DNA of 64,000 bases from Streptomyces sp. NRRL F-2580 (GTDB lineage: Bacteria > Actinomycetota > Actinomycetes > Streptomycetales > Streptomycetaceae). The stretch is taken from positions 62,001-126,000 of the forward strand of contig NZ_JOIR01000037.1 in NCBI RefSeq assembly GCF_000720115.1. Direction: 5' to 3'. Made by a program: the position numbers and the translations under genes. The notes below the pieces were generated by a model, which was not told the origin of the DNA, made no database searches, and was given only the letters and a program-made list of their open reading frames with translations. Positions 24,926 to 34,122 of the stretch are shown in pieces; within the stretch, counting starts at the first letter, position 1; the number at the start of each line of letters is the position of its first letter.

Positions 24926-25723
24926 TCATCCGCGCGCCGCCTCCCCGCGGGCGAACCTGCGCGTGGCCAGGGGCACGAACAGCACGAGGAGCAGCACCGA
25001 CCACAGCAGGGCCCCGGCCACGGGATGCGCCGCGGGCCAGGCCGCGCCCGCCGACGCCTCGGCCCCGGCGTTCCCGCACAGCGCGCGCACGGCGGTGGCG
25101 ACGGCGCTGATCGGGTTCCACTCGGCGACCGCGCGCAGCCACCCGGGCAGTCCGGCGGTCGGCAGGTACGCGCTGGACAGCATCGGCAGGACGAAGGTGG
25201 TGCTGCCGAGCTGGCCCGCCGCCTCCTCGCTCCTGCTGAGCAGGCCGAGGTACGTGCCCACCCACGCGGTGGCGAAGCGGAACAGCAGGAGCACGCCCAG
25301 GGCGCCCAGCGCGCCGGGCAGGCCGTTCTCGATCCGCCAGCCCATCGCCAGTCCCACCAGCATCAGCGGCACCATCGACACGCCTGTAGTGAGGAGATCG
25401 GCCGCCGTCTGCCCGAGCGGGACGGCGGTGCGGCTCATCGGAAGGGTGCGGAAACGGTCCATCACGCCGCGGTGGGCATCCTGCGCCGCCGTGAACATGC
25501 CGGTCATCAGGCCGCTCGCGGCGGTGGCCGCGAGCAGCCCGGGCACCAGGAACTCCCGGTACTCGGCGCCCGGCATGGCGAGGGCGCTGCCGAAGACGTA
25601 GCCGAAGAACAACAGCATGGTGATCGGCATGGTCTGGGTGAGGATCAGCAGCGCGGGGGCGTGGCGGGCCTTCTGGAGCTGGCGGGTGAAGACGGCTCCG
25701 CCGTCGGACAGCAGGGTGCTCAT
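24926..25723 (-). CDS. ABC exporter permease, DrrB-like
   Basis: 265 aa with six predicted membrane helices (for example MPITMLLFFGYVFGSALAMPG, LLAATAASGLMTGMFTA, VPLMLVGLAMGW and ALLWSVLLLVLFVPLATRR) in the ABC-2 layout. MDRFRTLPMSRTAVPLGQ matches the conserved cytoplasmic coupling segment of DrrB/daunorubicin-resistance permeases. The start overlaps the ATPase stop by 4 bases, so the two subunits are made together and form a heteromeric exporter. The substrate is probably a drug-like or self-made small molecule; unknown. Confidence 0.9.
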   Translation of the reverse strand: MSTLLSDGGAVFTRQLQKARHAPALLILTQTMPITMLLFFGYVFGSALAMPGAEYREFLVPGLLAATAASGLMTGMFTAAQDAHRGVMDRFRTLPMSRTAVPLGQTAADLLTTGVSMVPLMLVGLAMGWRIENGLPGALGALGVLLLFRFATAWVGTYLGLLSRSEEAAGQLGSTTFVLPMLSSAYLPTAGLPGWLRAVAEWNPISAVATAVRALCGNAGAEASAGAAWPAAHPVAGALLWSVLLLVLFVPLATRRFARGEAARG

Positions 25724-26682
25724 GCGGCGTACTCCTGGTCGGCGGGACGGGCCTGGGTGAGGCGCAGGAACACCTCGTCGAGGGTGGGCGGGCGCAGGCC
25801 GGCGTCGATGACCGGAACACCGGCGGTGTCGAGCTCCCGGATGATCCGGGGCAGGGTGAGCCCGCTGTCGAGGACGGTCGCGCCGACGGTCAGCCGCTCC
25901 TCGTCGAGCACGGGCCGGCCCCCGGTGAGCTGGTCGAGGACGCAGGCGGCGCCGGACAGCGCCATGCGGTCGGTGACCGTGACCTCCGCGTAGGCGCCGA
26001 TGCGGGCCTTGAGTGCGGCCGGGGTGCCGGTGGCGGCCACCCGGCCGCGGTCGACGACCACGATGTCGTCGGCGAGCCGGTCGGCCTCCTCCAGGTACTG
26101 GGTGGTGAGCAGCACGGTGGTGCCCTCCTGCGCGAGTTCGCGCACCGCGCTCCAGATCTGCTCGCGGGCCGCCGGATCCAGGCCGGTGGTGGGCTCGTCG
26201 AGGAACAGCACCCTGGGGCGGGTCACCAGCCCGGCGACCAGGTCCAGGCGCCGCTTCATACCGCCGGACCAGGTGCCGGCCACCCGGCCGGCGACCTCGG
26301 CGAGCCCGAACCGCTCCAGCAGTTCGTCGGCGCGGGCCCGGCCCGTGGAGCCGCGCAGTCCGGCGAGCCGGGCGAAGAGCCGGAGGTTCTCGCGGCCCGT
26401 CAGGTCCCCGTCGACGGAGGCGTACTGGCCGGTGACCCCGATCGCGCGGCGGACGGCCGCGGGCTCGCGGGAGACGTCGTGGCCGGCGACGAGGGCGCGG
26501 CCGGCGGTGGGCGCCGTGAGGGTGGTGAGGATCCGGACGGCGGTGGTCTTGCCCGCGCCGTTGGGGCCGAGGAGGCCGCAGACCGTGCCCTCGGGGACGG
26601 TGAGGTCGAGGCCGCGCAGGGCGTGGACCTCCCCGTAGCTCTTTTCCAGACCCTCACTAAGTACAGCGTACGTAGTAGTCAT
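25720..26682 (-). CDS. ABC exporter ATP-binding subunit, DrrA-like
   Basis: 320 aa from ATG 26682 (MTTTYAVLSEGLEKSYG); an in-frame GTG three codons upstream is possible. Walker A is GPNGAGKT (residues 39-46), the ABC signature is TWSGGMKRRLDL, Walker B is RVLFLDEPTTGLDP and the switch histidine position reads LLTTQYLEEAD. The last 100 residues form the DrrA-type regulatory tail. It pairs with the downstream permease. The start codon region lies inside one of two palindromic operators, so a divergent TetR protein probably represses it. Confidence 0.92.
   Translation of the reverse strand: MTTTYAVLSEGLEKSYGEVHALRGLDLTVPEGTVCGLLGPNGAGKTTAVRILTTLTAPTAGRALVAGHDVSREPAAVRRAIGVTGQYASVDGDLTGRENLRLFARLAGLRGSTGRARADELLERFGLAEVAGRVAGTWSGGMKRRLDLVAGLVTRPRVLFLDEPTTGLDPAAREQIWSAVRELAQEGTTVLLTTQYLEEADRLADDIVVVDRGRVAATGTPAALKARIGAYAEVTVTDRMALSGAACVLDQLTGGRPVLDEERLTVGATVLDSGLTLPRIIRELDTAGVPVIDAGLRPPTLDEVFLRLTQARPADQEYAA
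26657..26676. promoter_or_regulatory. Operator-like palindrome within the start of the DrrA-like gene
   Basis: CTAAGTACAGCGTACGTAGT matches the site at 26701 at 15 of 20 positions. Both are imperfect inverted repeats of TACGTA, 44 bases apart (about four helical turns). Confidence 0.5.
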
Positions 26683-26700
26683 GTGCGACACCGTACCGCA

Positions 26701-26720
26701 CTACGTACGACGTACGTAAC
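26701..26720. promoter_or_regulatory. TetR operator-like palindrome between exporter and regulator genes
   Basis: CTACGTACGACGTACGTAAC is a near-perfect inverted repeat. It abuts TAAGAT (26721-26726), a good -10 candidate for the TetR gene. Binding here would block both divergent promoters. Confidence 0.6.
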
Positions 26721-26760
26721 TAAGATGGGGTCGAGACGACGAGGCGAGGTGATCTGAGCG

Positions 26761-27486
26761 ATGACAGCCGGCGGGCGACCCGCTGAACCCGAAGTGATCT
26801 GGTCCCGGCCCCAGCGGGCCGGCCGCGGCCCCAGGCCCGCGCACAGCCGCGAGTCCATCGCGGCCGAGGCGGTGCGCGTCGCCGACGCGGAGGGGATCGA
26901 GGCCGTCTCGATGCGGCGCGTGGCCGCCGGGATCGGAGCGGGGACGATGTCCCTCTACAACTACGTGCCGCGCAAGGAGGACCTGTACGAGCTGATGGTC
27001 GACGCGGTCAGCGGGGAGTACGAGTTCACCCCGCCGACGGGCGATTGGCGGGCCGACCAGCTGGCACTGGCCCGGCAGACGCGCGCGCTGATGCACCGCC
27101 ACCCCTGGCTGCCGCGGCTGCTGAGCCCCGTGTACGGCTTCGGCCCGAACGCCCTGCGCTACCTGGAGTACAGCCTGGACTGCCTGGTGCCGCTGGACGT
27201 GCCGGACACCGAGAAGCTGGAGCTCGTCGCCGCGGTCAACGGCACCGTCGCGACCTATGTGGCGGGCGAGCTGGCGCTGGCCGAGCGGGCCCGGACCCTG
27301 CCGTGGAGCGAGGCGGAGGAGCAGGGCGTACGGACGGCCTGGCTCGGCTCCCGGCTGGCCACCGGGGAGTATCCGCGGCTGGCGGCGGCCCTCACGGGTG
27401 GCGGCCCGGTCCCGGGCGCGGGGCTGGACATGGCCGCGGTGTTCGACCGCTCGGTGTCGCGGCTGCTGGGGGCGTGGGGTCCGTAG
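26761..27486 (+). CDS. TetR family regulator with TetR-class C-terminal domain
   Basis: 241 aa. Helix-turn-helix at residues about 25-70: SRESIAAEAVRVADAEGIEAVSM, then RRVAAGIGAGTMSLYNYVPRKEDLYELMVD. The ligand domain contains HPWLPRLLSPVYGFGPNALRY, typical of the class that regulates drug efflux. Divergent transcription from the DrrAB-like exporter, with palindromes between, indicates local repression relieved by the exported compound. Annotated ATG at 26761, preceded by GAGGTGAT. Confidence 0.88.
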   Translation: MTAGGRPAEPEVIWSRPQRAGRGPRPAHSRESIAAEAVRVADAEGIEAVSMRRVAAGIGAGTMSLYNYVPRKEDLYELMVDAVSGEYEFTPPTGDWRADQLALARQTRALMHRHPWLPRLLSPVYGFGPNALRYLEYSLDCLVPLDVPDTEKLELVAAVNGTVATYVAGELALAERARTLPWSEAEEQGVRTAWLGSRLATGEYPRLAAALTGGGPVPGAGLDMAAVFDRSVSRLLGAWGP

Positions 27487-27865
27487 CGGTGCGCCTGCGG
27501 ACGTCGTCGCGCGGGCGTCGTGCGTGCGGATCGGTCCGGCGCGGAGGCGCCCGGCGCGGGTGCGCACGGCGCGGGTTGGTCCATGCCGGTTCGCCCGGCG
27601 CGGGTCGGCCCGTGCGGGTTCGCCCGGCGCGGGGGCGCCTGCGGGCGTCGTCGCGCGGGCGTCGTGCGTGCGGGTCGGTCCGGTGCGGAGGTGTCCGGCG
27701 CGGGTTGGTCCGGCGCGAGTTCGCCCGGCGCGGAGGCGCACGGCGCGGGTGCGCCTGCGGGCGTCGTCGCGCGGGCATCGCGCGTGCGGGTTGGTCCGGC
27801 GCGGGTTGGTCCGCGCCGGTTCGTCCGCGCGGGTCTGCCCGTGCGGGGTTCGTCCGCGCGGACGC
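27487..27865. repeat. Minisatellite-like GC-rich repeat region with no gene
   Basis: A block containing GCGTCGTCGCGCGGGC occurs three times (near 27500, 27647 and 27758). Between the copies the DNA is made of about 15-base units of the type GGCGCGGGTTGGTCC. No frame has a start, ribosome binding site or convincing protein. Open frames through it give only low-complexity Arg/Ala/Pro or Gly strings. It separates the TetR gene end from the convergent gene at 27866. Confidence 0.7.
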
Positions 27866-29023
27866 TCAGAGCAGCGCGAACTGCCCGCCCGGGCCCTCCT
27901 CGTGGTGATCCAGCACCGAGGCCGGCCGCCGGGCCCAGCCCGGCGGCGGCAGCACCCCGGCCGCGCGCAGCCCCTCCGCCGACAGGCCCGGCCCCGGCTC
28001 GAACGCGGCCCGCTCCGGCGCCAGATCGGCCAGCAGTGCCAAAGTGGTCACCAGGGCGAGCAGCTCCGAGGTCCAGCTCTGCGGCCACTCGGCGGGCCCC
28101 AGCGCCTCCAGCCCGTCGGCGTCCGGGCCGCGGTGCGCGGTGCGCGCGGCGAACCAGGCCTCCAGTACCCGCACGCCCTGCGCCTCGTACTCCCAGGCTC
28201 CGGCAGGTACGGGGGAGACCGTTCCGCTCCCGAGGCTCAGCGTCTGGCTCCCGGCGTCGTACGCGAGCCCGTGCGGCCACGCCCCGACCGCCGAGCGGAC
28301 GTACGGGCGCCGGCCGCCCGGCAGCCGCGGCGGCTCACCTCCGCGCGCCCCGCGCAGCTGGACGGTGAGCAGCCGGTGCCCCAGCTCCAGCCCGGACCGC
28401 CAGTGCGCGGGATTGGCGGCGAGCGGGACCTCGTGGCCGCGCGGCCCCGGCCTGCCCGCGGCGAGCACCCAGCACAGGAAGTCCTCGGCGGTGATCCAGC
28501 CCCCGTAGCGCTCGCCCAGCAGGGGCAGCAGGCCGGGGGCGATGTTGGGCTCGGCGCCGCCGGGGCGCCGGTGCAGCGGGCGGATCCGGCCGAGCCGGCC
28601 GGCCGGGAGGTGCGCGGTGACCAGCGGGCCGGGGGCCTCGACGAGGAACACCTGGTGCTCGTCCCGCACCCGCCAGAGCTCCGGACGGGCCGTGTCGATC
28701 AGCCGCTGGTCGGGCAGGAGCCACTGCTCGTCGAAGGGCTCGCGCAGCACCCGTACGGGGTCGGGGCAGGGGCCGGGCGCGTCGGCGAAACGGGCCGTGG
28801 CCGCCGAGCGCTGGCCCGGCAGGGCGGCCGCCCCGGCGGCGGGCGTGCGCACCCGGCTCGGGCGGAACAGCCGCTCCCGCTCGGCCCCTTCGGAGCCGGT
28901 CAGGGTGGCCCAGCGGGCGCGCAGGGCCGCCGGATCGGGTGCGGCCACCCAGTCCCGGCCCAGGCGCAGGCCGCCCACGGCCCAGGGCATCAGATCGTCC
29001 AGCAGCGGTACGTCTTCGCTCAC
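27866..29023 (-). CDS. Stand-alone type ISP restriction enzyme C-terminal (specificity) domain protein
   Basis: 385 aa. LFRPSRVRTPAAGAAALPGQ, then PVRVLREPFDEQWLLPDQRL, IDTARPELWRV and ITAEDFLCWVLA match what I recall of the C-terminal target-recognition domain of type ISP (single-polypeptide) restriction-modification enzymes. The nuclease, helicase and methyltransferase parts are all absent and no such genes flank it. Streptomyces genomes carry such free-standing proteins under the type ISP name; their function is not established. It may be a domesticated DNA-binding protein. The start ATG at 29023 lacks a strong ribosome binding site. Confidence 0.7.
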   Translation of the reverse strand: MSEDVPLLDDLMPWAVGGLRLGRDWVAAPDPAALRARWATLTGSEGAERERLFRPSRVRTPAAGAAALPGQRSAATARFADAPGPCPDPVRVLREPFDEQWLLPDQRLIDTARPELWRVRDEHQVFLVEAPGPLVTAHLPAGRLGRIRPLHRRPGGAEPNIAPGLLPLLGERYGGWITAEDFLCWVLAAGRPGPRGHEVPLAANPAHWRSGLELGHRLLTVQLRGARGGEPPRLPGGRRPYVRSAVGAWPHGLAYDAGSQTLSLGSGTVSPVPAGAWEYEAQGVRVLEAWFAARTAHRGPDADGLEALGPAEWPQSWTSELLALVTTLALLADLAPERAAFEPGPGLSAEGLRAAGVLPPPGWARRPASVLDHHEEGPGGQFALL

Positions 29024-29155
29024 GCCGCCGATGGTAGCGACGGGGTCCGATGGCCGGGCTGCGTCCAGGCCGAAGCGCTACGCTCCTTATGTGCGCAATG
29101 TACGCATACGTGAAGCGTGCGTGGCGTACGTACGGGATCGACCGAGGAGACGGTC

Positions 29156-29365
29156 ATGAGCCAGTACGACGAATACTCGACTCCGTCGCAGGCCGAGGGC
29201 GAGCGCCTCGACGAGGACATGGACGAGAAGCAGCGCAAGGAGCGGCACCCCCAGACGATGCGGACCACGCCGTCCCAGGCGGAGGGCGAGCGCAGCACGG
29301 AGACCGACGAGAAGGAGGCCGCCGACGTGACGGGCCCCGTCAGTGGGCGTCGACCGTCACGGTGA
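29156..29365 (+). CDS. Hypothetical small hydrophilic protein with a duplicated motif
   Basis: 69 aa from ATG 29156, preceded by AGGAG six bases away. The motif TPSQAEGER occurs twice, 28 residues apart, inside a highly charged Glu/Asp/Lys/Arg sequence with no hydrophobic segment. It is probably intrinsically disordered. The family is unknown to me, but the strong ribosome binding site supports expression. Its end overlaps the end of the convergent GntR gene by 26 bases. Confidence 0.6.
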   Translation: MSQYDEYSTPSQAEGERLDEDMDEKQRKERHPQTMRTTPSQAEGERSTETDEKEAADVTGPVSGRRPSR

Positions 29366-30098
29366 AGGAGAAGCGGTCGCCGCGGTAGCGGATCCGCGCC
29401 ACGTCCACCACCCGGCCGTCCTCGTCGTACGTCACGCCCGTGTAGTGCAGGATCGGGCTGAGCAGCGGGACCTGGAGCAGCTCCGCCGTCTCCGGGTCGG
29501 CGAGCCGGGCCTCCACCGTGTCCGTGATGCGGCTGATGCGCACGCCCACCACGTCCCGCAGCACCTTGGTCATCGGCCAGCGCTCCAGATCGGCGAGGTC
29601 CACGGCCTCGGCGAACTCCGGCAGGACCGCGTTCTCCGCCCAGTTGGTCGGCTCTCCGCTCTCGCGGTCGTGGCGCAGCCGGCGGTACGTGACCACCTCC
29701 GGCGTGGCCGGGAAGTGCTCCAGCAGCTCCCCGGCCACGGGCGTGCGCCCGTGGCCGAGGATCGTCGTGCGATCACCCGACTGCTGGGCCACGATCGCGT
29801 CGACCGAGCCCAGCAGCCGGACCGGGGTGCTGCGCAGCGCGCCCGGCTCGATGAAGGTGCCGCGCCGCCGGTGCCTGCTGATCAGCCCCTCGCCCTCCAG
29901 CTCCTTGAGCGCCTGCCGCATGGTCAGCACGCTCACCCCGTAGTGCTCGGCGAGCTGCTCCTCGGTGGGCAGGCGCAGCGAGGCGTCCGGAGTGCGCCCG
30001 AGTATCGAGGCGCGCAGGGACTGCGACACCTGATACCAGAGCGGCAGCTTCCGGTTCAGTACCAGCGAGTCGGGGGCGAAGGCGGTCACGGGGGTCAC
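29340..30098 (-). CDS. GntR/UTRA family transcriptional regulator, probably of homogentisate catabolism
   Basis: 252 aa from GTG 30098, with GGAG eight bases upstream. The N-terminal winged helix is PLWYQVSQSLRASIL, then LRLPTEEQLAEHYGVSVLTM and RQALKELEGEGLISRHRRRGTF. The C-terminal UTRA ligand-binding domain ends FTVTVDA. HutC-type members bind small metabolites of the pathway they control. It follows hmgA on the same strand after 65 bases, which makes hmgA and the inverted repeat upstream of it the likely target. Confidence 0.87.
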   Translation of the reverse strand: MTPVTAFAPDSLVLNRKLPLWYQVSQSLRASILGRTPDASLRLPTEEQLAEHYGVSVLTMRQALKELEGEGLISRHRRRGTFIEPGALRSTPVRLLGSVDAIVAQQSGDRTTILGHGRTPVAGELLEHFPATPEVVTYRRLRHDRESGEPTNWAENAVLPEFAEAVDLADLERWPMTKVLRDVVGVRISRITDTVEARLADPETAELLQVPLLSPILHYTGVTYDEDGRVVDVARIRYRGDRFSFTVTVDAH

Positions 30099-30163
30099 GG
30101 GTGGATCTCCGAACGGGGCTGGACAGGGGTGACGTGCAGCGCATGCAGGGTATGCAGTGCAGG

Positions 30164-31492
30164 TCAGGCGCGGAAGTGGCGCTGCAGACCCTGCCACACG
30201 TCGTCGTAGCCGCGCTGGAGGTGATCGGCGCCGGCCGCCTGGGCGGTGGCGGTGATCGGCCAGCGGGTCTCGAACATGAAGGCCAGGCCGTCGTCGATCT
30301 TCTGCGGCTTCAGCTCGGCGGCGCTCGCCCGGTCGAAGGTCTCCCGGTCCGGGCCGTGCGCGGACATCATGTTGTGGAGCGAGCCGCCGCCGGGGACGAA
30401 GCCCTCGGCCTTGGCGTCGTAGGCGCCCTCGATGAGGCCCATGTACTCGCTCATCACGTTGCGGTGGAAGTAGGGCGGGCGGAAGGTGTCCTCGCCGACC
30501 AGCCAGCGCGGGGCGAAGACCACGAAGTCCACGCCCGCCAGGCCCGGGGTGTCGGAGGGCGAGGTCAGGACCGTGAAGATCGACGGGTCGGGGTGGTCGT
30601 AGCTGATCGAGCCCAGGACGTTGAAGCGGTGCAGGTCGTAGACGTACGGGACGTGGCTGCCGTGCCAGGCGACCACGTCGAGCGGGGAGTGGTCGTAGGT
30701 GGCCGACCAGAGGTTGCCGCAGAACTTGTTGATCACCTCGGTCGGGCGCTCCACGTCCTCGTACGCGGCCACCGGGGCCTGGAAGTCCCGTGCGGCGGCG
30801 AGGCCGTTGGCGCCGATCGGGCCCAGGTTCGGCAGTTCGAAGGGCTGGCCGTAGTTCTCGCAGACGTAGCCGCGGGCGTCGGCGTCCAGCAGCTCGACGC
30901 GGAAACGGACCCCGCGCGGGATGAGGGCCATGTCGCCCGGCCGGGCGGCGAGCAGGCCGAGTTCGGTGCGCAGGAGCAGGCCGCCGCGCTCGGGGACGAT
31001 CAGCAGCTCGCCGTCGGAGTCGCTGAACACCCGGTCCGTCATGGACGCGTTGGCGGCGTAGAGGTGGATGGCCATGCCGGCGCGCTGGGCCGCGTCGCCG
31101 TTGCCGCCGAGGGTCCACAGGCCGGACAGGAAGTCGGTGCCGGGGGCCGGGTCGGGCAGAGGGTTCCAGCGCAGCCGGTTCGGGTCCGCCGGGGCCTCGG
31201 TGAAGGGGGCGGTGCGCAGGGCTCCGTTGTCGATCCGGGTGAAGGGCGGGTGTGCGGCCGAGGGGCGGATCCGGTAGAGCCACGAGCGGCGGTTGTGGGT
31301 GCGGGGCTCGGTGAAGGCGCTGCCGCTGAGCTGCTCGGCGTAGAGGCCGAGGGGTGCGCGCTGGGGCGAGTTCCGGCCGAGCGGCAGGGCGCCGGGGACG
31401 GCCTCCGAGCTGTGCTCGTTGCCGAAGCCGGTGAGGTACTCCAGTGCCTCCGCCGTCTTCCTGGCCTGTTCGCTGCCGGCCTGCTCGCTCAT
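30164..31492 (-). CDS. hmgA: Homogentisate 1,2-dioxygenase
   Basis: 442 aa from ATG 31492. [18 protein letters not shown] at the N-terminus is the family signature. The iron ligands are in [18 protein letters not shown] (His and Glu) and in [15 protein letters not shown] (His). Length is normal. The enzyme opens the ring of homogentisate to maleylacetoacetate in tyrosine and phenylalanine breakdown; the following enzymes are not in this window. A GntR/UTRA gene follows, and a perfect inverted repeat lies 23 bases before the start, suggesting local repression. Confidence 0.97.
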   Translation of the reverse strand: MSEQAGSEQARKTAEALEYLTGFGNEHSSEAVPGALPLGRNSPQRAPLGLYAEQLSGSAFTEPRTHNRRSWLYRIRPSAAHPPFTRIDNGALRTAPFTEAPADPNRLRWNPLPDPAPGTDFLSGLWTLGGNGDAAQRAGMAIHLYAANASMTDRVFSDSDGELLIVPERGGLLLRTELGLLAARPGDMALIPRGVRFRVELLDADARGYVCENYGQPFELPNLGPIGANGLAAARDFQAPVAAYEDVERPTEVINKFCGNLWSATYDHSPLDVVAWHGSHVPYVYDLHRFNVLGSISYDHPDPSIFTVLTSPSDTPGLAGVDFVVFAPRWLVGEDTFRPPYFHRNVMSEYMGLIEGAYDAKAEGFVPGGGSLHNMMSAHGPDRETFDRASAAELKPQKIDDGLAFMFETRWPITATAQAAGADHLQRGYDDVWQGLQRHFRA

Positions 31493-31514
31493 GTGCTGCT
31501 CCCGCTCCGTCGAA

Positions 31515-31542
31515 GGAATCCTATGGTTGACAGTAGGATTCC
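31515..31542. promoter_or_regulatory. Perfect inverted repeat GGAATCCTA-N10-TAGGATTCC upstream of hmgA
   Basis: Nine-base arms at 31515-31523 and 31534-31542 are exact reverse complements, centred 36 bases upstream of the hmgA ATG. This is the expected place for an operator. TTGACA lies in the spacer on the plus strand, so a rightward promoter could also be covered. Confidence 0.65.
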
Positions 31543-31570
31543 GCGGCCCGTGCGTCAACGGGGTCCCGGA

Positions 31571-31666
31571 GAGTCGTGTTCCGGGTGGCCCGGGGAGTCG
31601 TGTTCCGGGCGGTCCGGGGAGTCGCGTTCCGGGTGGTCCCGTGAGTCGGGCCCCGGAGGCCCGGGA
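31571..31666. repeat. 24-bp tandem repeat, three copies and a partial fourth
   Basis: Units begin GAGTCG at 31571, 31595, 31619 and 31643, each containing TTCCGGG (TTCC is lost in the last). The array sits upstream of the beta-helix gene. Because 24 is a multiple of three it reads as SRVPGGPG repeats in frame with that gene, but no start with a ribosome binding site supports translation. Confidence 0.7.
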
Positions 31667-31721
31667 CGGATTCGCGCAGAGGGGGATCCCAAAAGGTGAA
31701 CATTGCTCTACTCTCACGCGC

Positions 31722-34076
31722 ATGTCGTGGACCCGCAGGTTCCCTGCCGTGCCGGCGGCGCTCCTCGCCGCCCTCTTCGCCCTCCTTACCCTCTTCGCCG
31801 CCGCGCCCGCCGCCCGCGCGCACGAGGAACGCCCGGTCACCCTCCCCGACGGCTCCGGATCCGTACCGGAGTACCGCGAGGCGGAGCCCGACCTGGTCGT
31901 CTGCAAGACCGACCGGCCCGCCTTCGAACGCCGGATATCCGCCTTCCCGGAAGAGCTCCGACGGCGCAACCTCGCCCTGTACGAGCGGTGCGAGAAGAGC
32001 GGCTACCGCCACATCCAGGAAGCCGTCGACGCCGTCGACCGGCCCGGGATGAACATCGCGATCCTCCCCGGCCTGTACGAGGAGGAGCCCTCGCTTCCGA
32101 AGCCGACGGGGGAGTGCGCCGCACTGAAGGCCCCCGAGTCCTCGCTCGGCTACCAGATCCTGTCGTACGAGCAGCAGGCGCAGTGCCGGCACAACCAGAA
32201 CCTCGTCGCGATCCTCGGCAAGACGAACCTCCAGATCGAGGGCACGGGCGCGTCACGGCTGGACGTGGTCGTCGACGCGAAGTACCAGAAGCTGAACGCC
32301 ATCCGCGCCGACAAGTCCAACGGCATCTACTTCCGCAACTTCACCGCCCAGCGCACCACCTTCAACTCGCTCTACGTGCTCGCGGGCGACGGCTTCGTCA
32401 TCGACGACGTACTGACCCGCTGGAACGACGAGTACGGCTTCCTGACCTTCGCCAGCGACCACGGGCTCTACAAGAACTGCGAGTCGTACGGCAACGGCGA
32501 CTCCGGCATCTACCCCGGCAGTGCCTCCAACATCAACGACGGCCGCGGCTACGACGTCCCGCGCCACTCCATCGAGATCACCGGCTGCCGCAGCCACCAC
32601 AACATGGTCGGCTACTCGGGCACCGCGGGGGACTCGGTCTGGGTGCACGACAACGAGTTCGACCAGAACATGGGCGGCGCCTCGATGGACAGCGCCTTCC
32701 CCGGCCACCCCGGACTCCCGCAGAACCACGCCAAGTTCGAGCGGAACCTGATCCACGACAACAACCAGGACTACTACCACCACGTCGCCGACGGCACCTG
32801 CGCCAAACCGCCGATCGAGCGCGGCTACGAACGCGGGGTCGTCTGCCCGCAGATCTCCATGCCGCCCGGCACCGGCATCATCACCGCGGGCGGCAACTGG
32901 AACCTGTACGAGGACAACTGGGTGTACGGGCACCGGCGCGCGGGCTTCTTCCTCAGCGCGGTCCCCGCCTTCATCCGGGGCGAGGAGGAGTGGTCGAAGC
33001 AGACCGACACCTCCCACCACAACCGGTACGCCGGGAACGTCATGGGCAAGGACAAGTCCGGCGCCGCCCGCCCCAACGGCATGGACGTGTGGTGGGACGG
33101 GCAGGGCCGCGGCAACTGCTGGCAGGACGGACCCGACGGCTCCACCCCCGGCACGGTCCCCCAGTGCGGTGACCGCCGGGGCGCCGTCTCCGGCGCTTCG
33201 GCCCGGCTGGTCGGGGAACCGGTCAAGCTGGTCCAACTCCTCCTCTGCGCCGACTACAACGTCCAGGCGCGCAAACTCCCGGCCGGTTGCGACTGGTACG
33301 GCGCGCGCGGCCTGGAGCGGGTCGAGACCCAGCTCGCGCTCGCCGTGGCCGCGGCCCTGCTGCTGGTCGGCGGGGTCCTGTGGTGGCGCCGCCTGCGGGG
33401 CTCCCGGCTGGGCACGGCGGCCACCCTCCTGGGCCTGGCCGGCCTCGCCCTGGACGTGGCCGGCTCCACCACGGCGATGACGGCCACCTTCGTCCCGGCC
33501 CTCGCCCTCCTCCTGCTCGGCCTGTGGTGGACCGGCGTCGGCCTGGCCCTGCGCCCCAGCCGCCCCTGGTTGGCCCGCCTGACCCTGCTGCTGGCCGCGC
33601 TCACCCTGCTGGACGCCTTCGACAAAGCCGTCCTGATGATCCCCTGGACCCCCCTCAGCCCCGCCTGGGCCCGCGCACTGGTGGCCGTCATCTGGGTCCT
33701 GTGGGCAGTCGTGGCCTCGGCCCGCGCCGGCACCCCGGCCCACCCCTCCACCCCGGGCGAAGCCCCGGCAACCGACCGCACCCCGGTCCCCGCAGACGCC
33801 GCCGGTCCCGCTGGCGCCGCAGGTCCCGCAGACCCCGCTAGCCCCACAGACGCCGCTAGCCCCGCTGGCGCCGCGGGCGTCGCAGGTCCCGCCGGCGAGG
33901 CAGACGCCGCTGCCGCCGCAGGTGCCGCAGGTTCTGCTGGTCCCGCCGGCGCCGCAGCTCCCGCCGGCGCCGCTGGCCCCGCAGTTCCCGCTGGCGCCGC
34001 AGGTCCCGCTGGCCCCGCCCCGACCCGCCCCGCGGCGTCCCCCGAACCCCCGACCAGCCCGGACCCGGCCCCGTGA
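31722..34076 (+). CDS. Secreted/membrane right-handed beta-helix protein
   Basis: 784 aa from ATG 31722, where a signal peptide starts ([20 protein letters not shown], cleavage near ARAHE). Residues about 150-420 form a parallel beta-helix rich in Asn/Gly turns ([54 protein letters not shown]). From about residue 540 five hydrophobic helices follow, then an Ala/Pro/Gly collagen-like tail to the end. The helix resembles carbohydrate-binding or NosD-like proteins, but no active site is evident. It is the first of three closely spaced genes with a cupredoxin-like lipoprotein and a membrane protein, suggesting a shared envelope function, possibly metal-linked. Confidence 0.8.
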   Translation: MSWTRRFPAVPAALLAALFALLTLFAAAPAARAHEERPVTLPDGSGSVPEYREAEPDLVVCKTDRPAFERRISAFPEELRRRNLALYERCEKSGYRHIQEAVDAVDRPGMNIAILPGLYEEEPSLPKPTGECAALKAPESSLGYQILSYEQQAQCRHNQNLVAILGKTNLQIEGTGASRLDVVVDAKYQKLNAIRADKSNGIYFRNFTAQRTTFNSLYVLAGDGFVIDDVLTRWNDEYGFLTFASDHGLYKNCESYGNGDSGIYPGSASNINDGRGYDVPRHSIEITGCRSHHNMVGYSGTAGDSVWVHDNEFDQNMGGASMDSAFPGHPGLPQNHAKFERNLIHDNNQDYYHHVADGTCAKPPIERGYERGVVCPQISMPPGTGIITAGGNWNLYEDNWVYGHRRAGFFLSAVPAFIRGEEEWSKQTDTSHHNRYAGNVMGKDKSGAARPNGMDVWWDGQGRGNCWQDGPDGSTPGTVPQCGDRRGAVSGASARLVGEPVKLVQLLLCADYNVQARKLPAGCDWYGARGLERVETQLALAVAAALLLVGGVLWWRRLRGSRLGTAATLLGLAGLALDVAGSTTAMTATFVPALALLLLGLWWTGVGLALRPSRPWLARLTLLLAALTLLDAFDKAVLMIPWTPLSPAWARALVAVIWVLWAVVASARAGTPAHPSTPGEAPATDRTPVPADAAGPAGAAGPADPASPTDAASPAGAAGVAGPAGEADAAAAAGAAGSAGPAGAAAPAGAAGPAVPAGAAGPAGPAPTRPAASPEPPTSPDPAP

Positions 34077-34122
34077 TGGCCTCCGCACCCTTCCCGAGCG
34101 CCCAGACCACAGGAGGCCAGCC

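Noticed and set aside
27487..27865. A decayed pentapeptide-repeat protein gene
   Set aside because: 15-base units give five-residue periodicity in several frames (for example VRRGL, ARRGC), but none fits A(D/N)Lxx, and there is no start or ribosome binding site.
31419..31721. A longer beta-helix protein starting at 31419
   Set aside because: The extension crosses hmgA antisense and the 24-base repeats and places residues before a clear signal peptide that starts at 31722.
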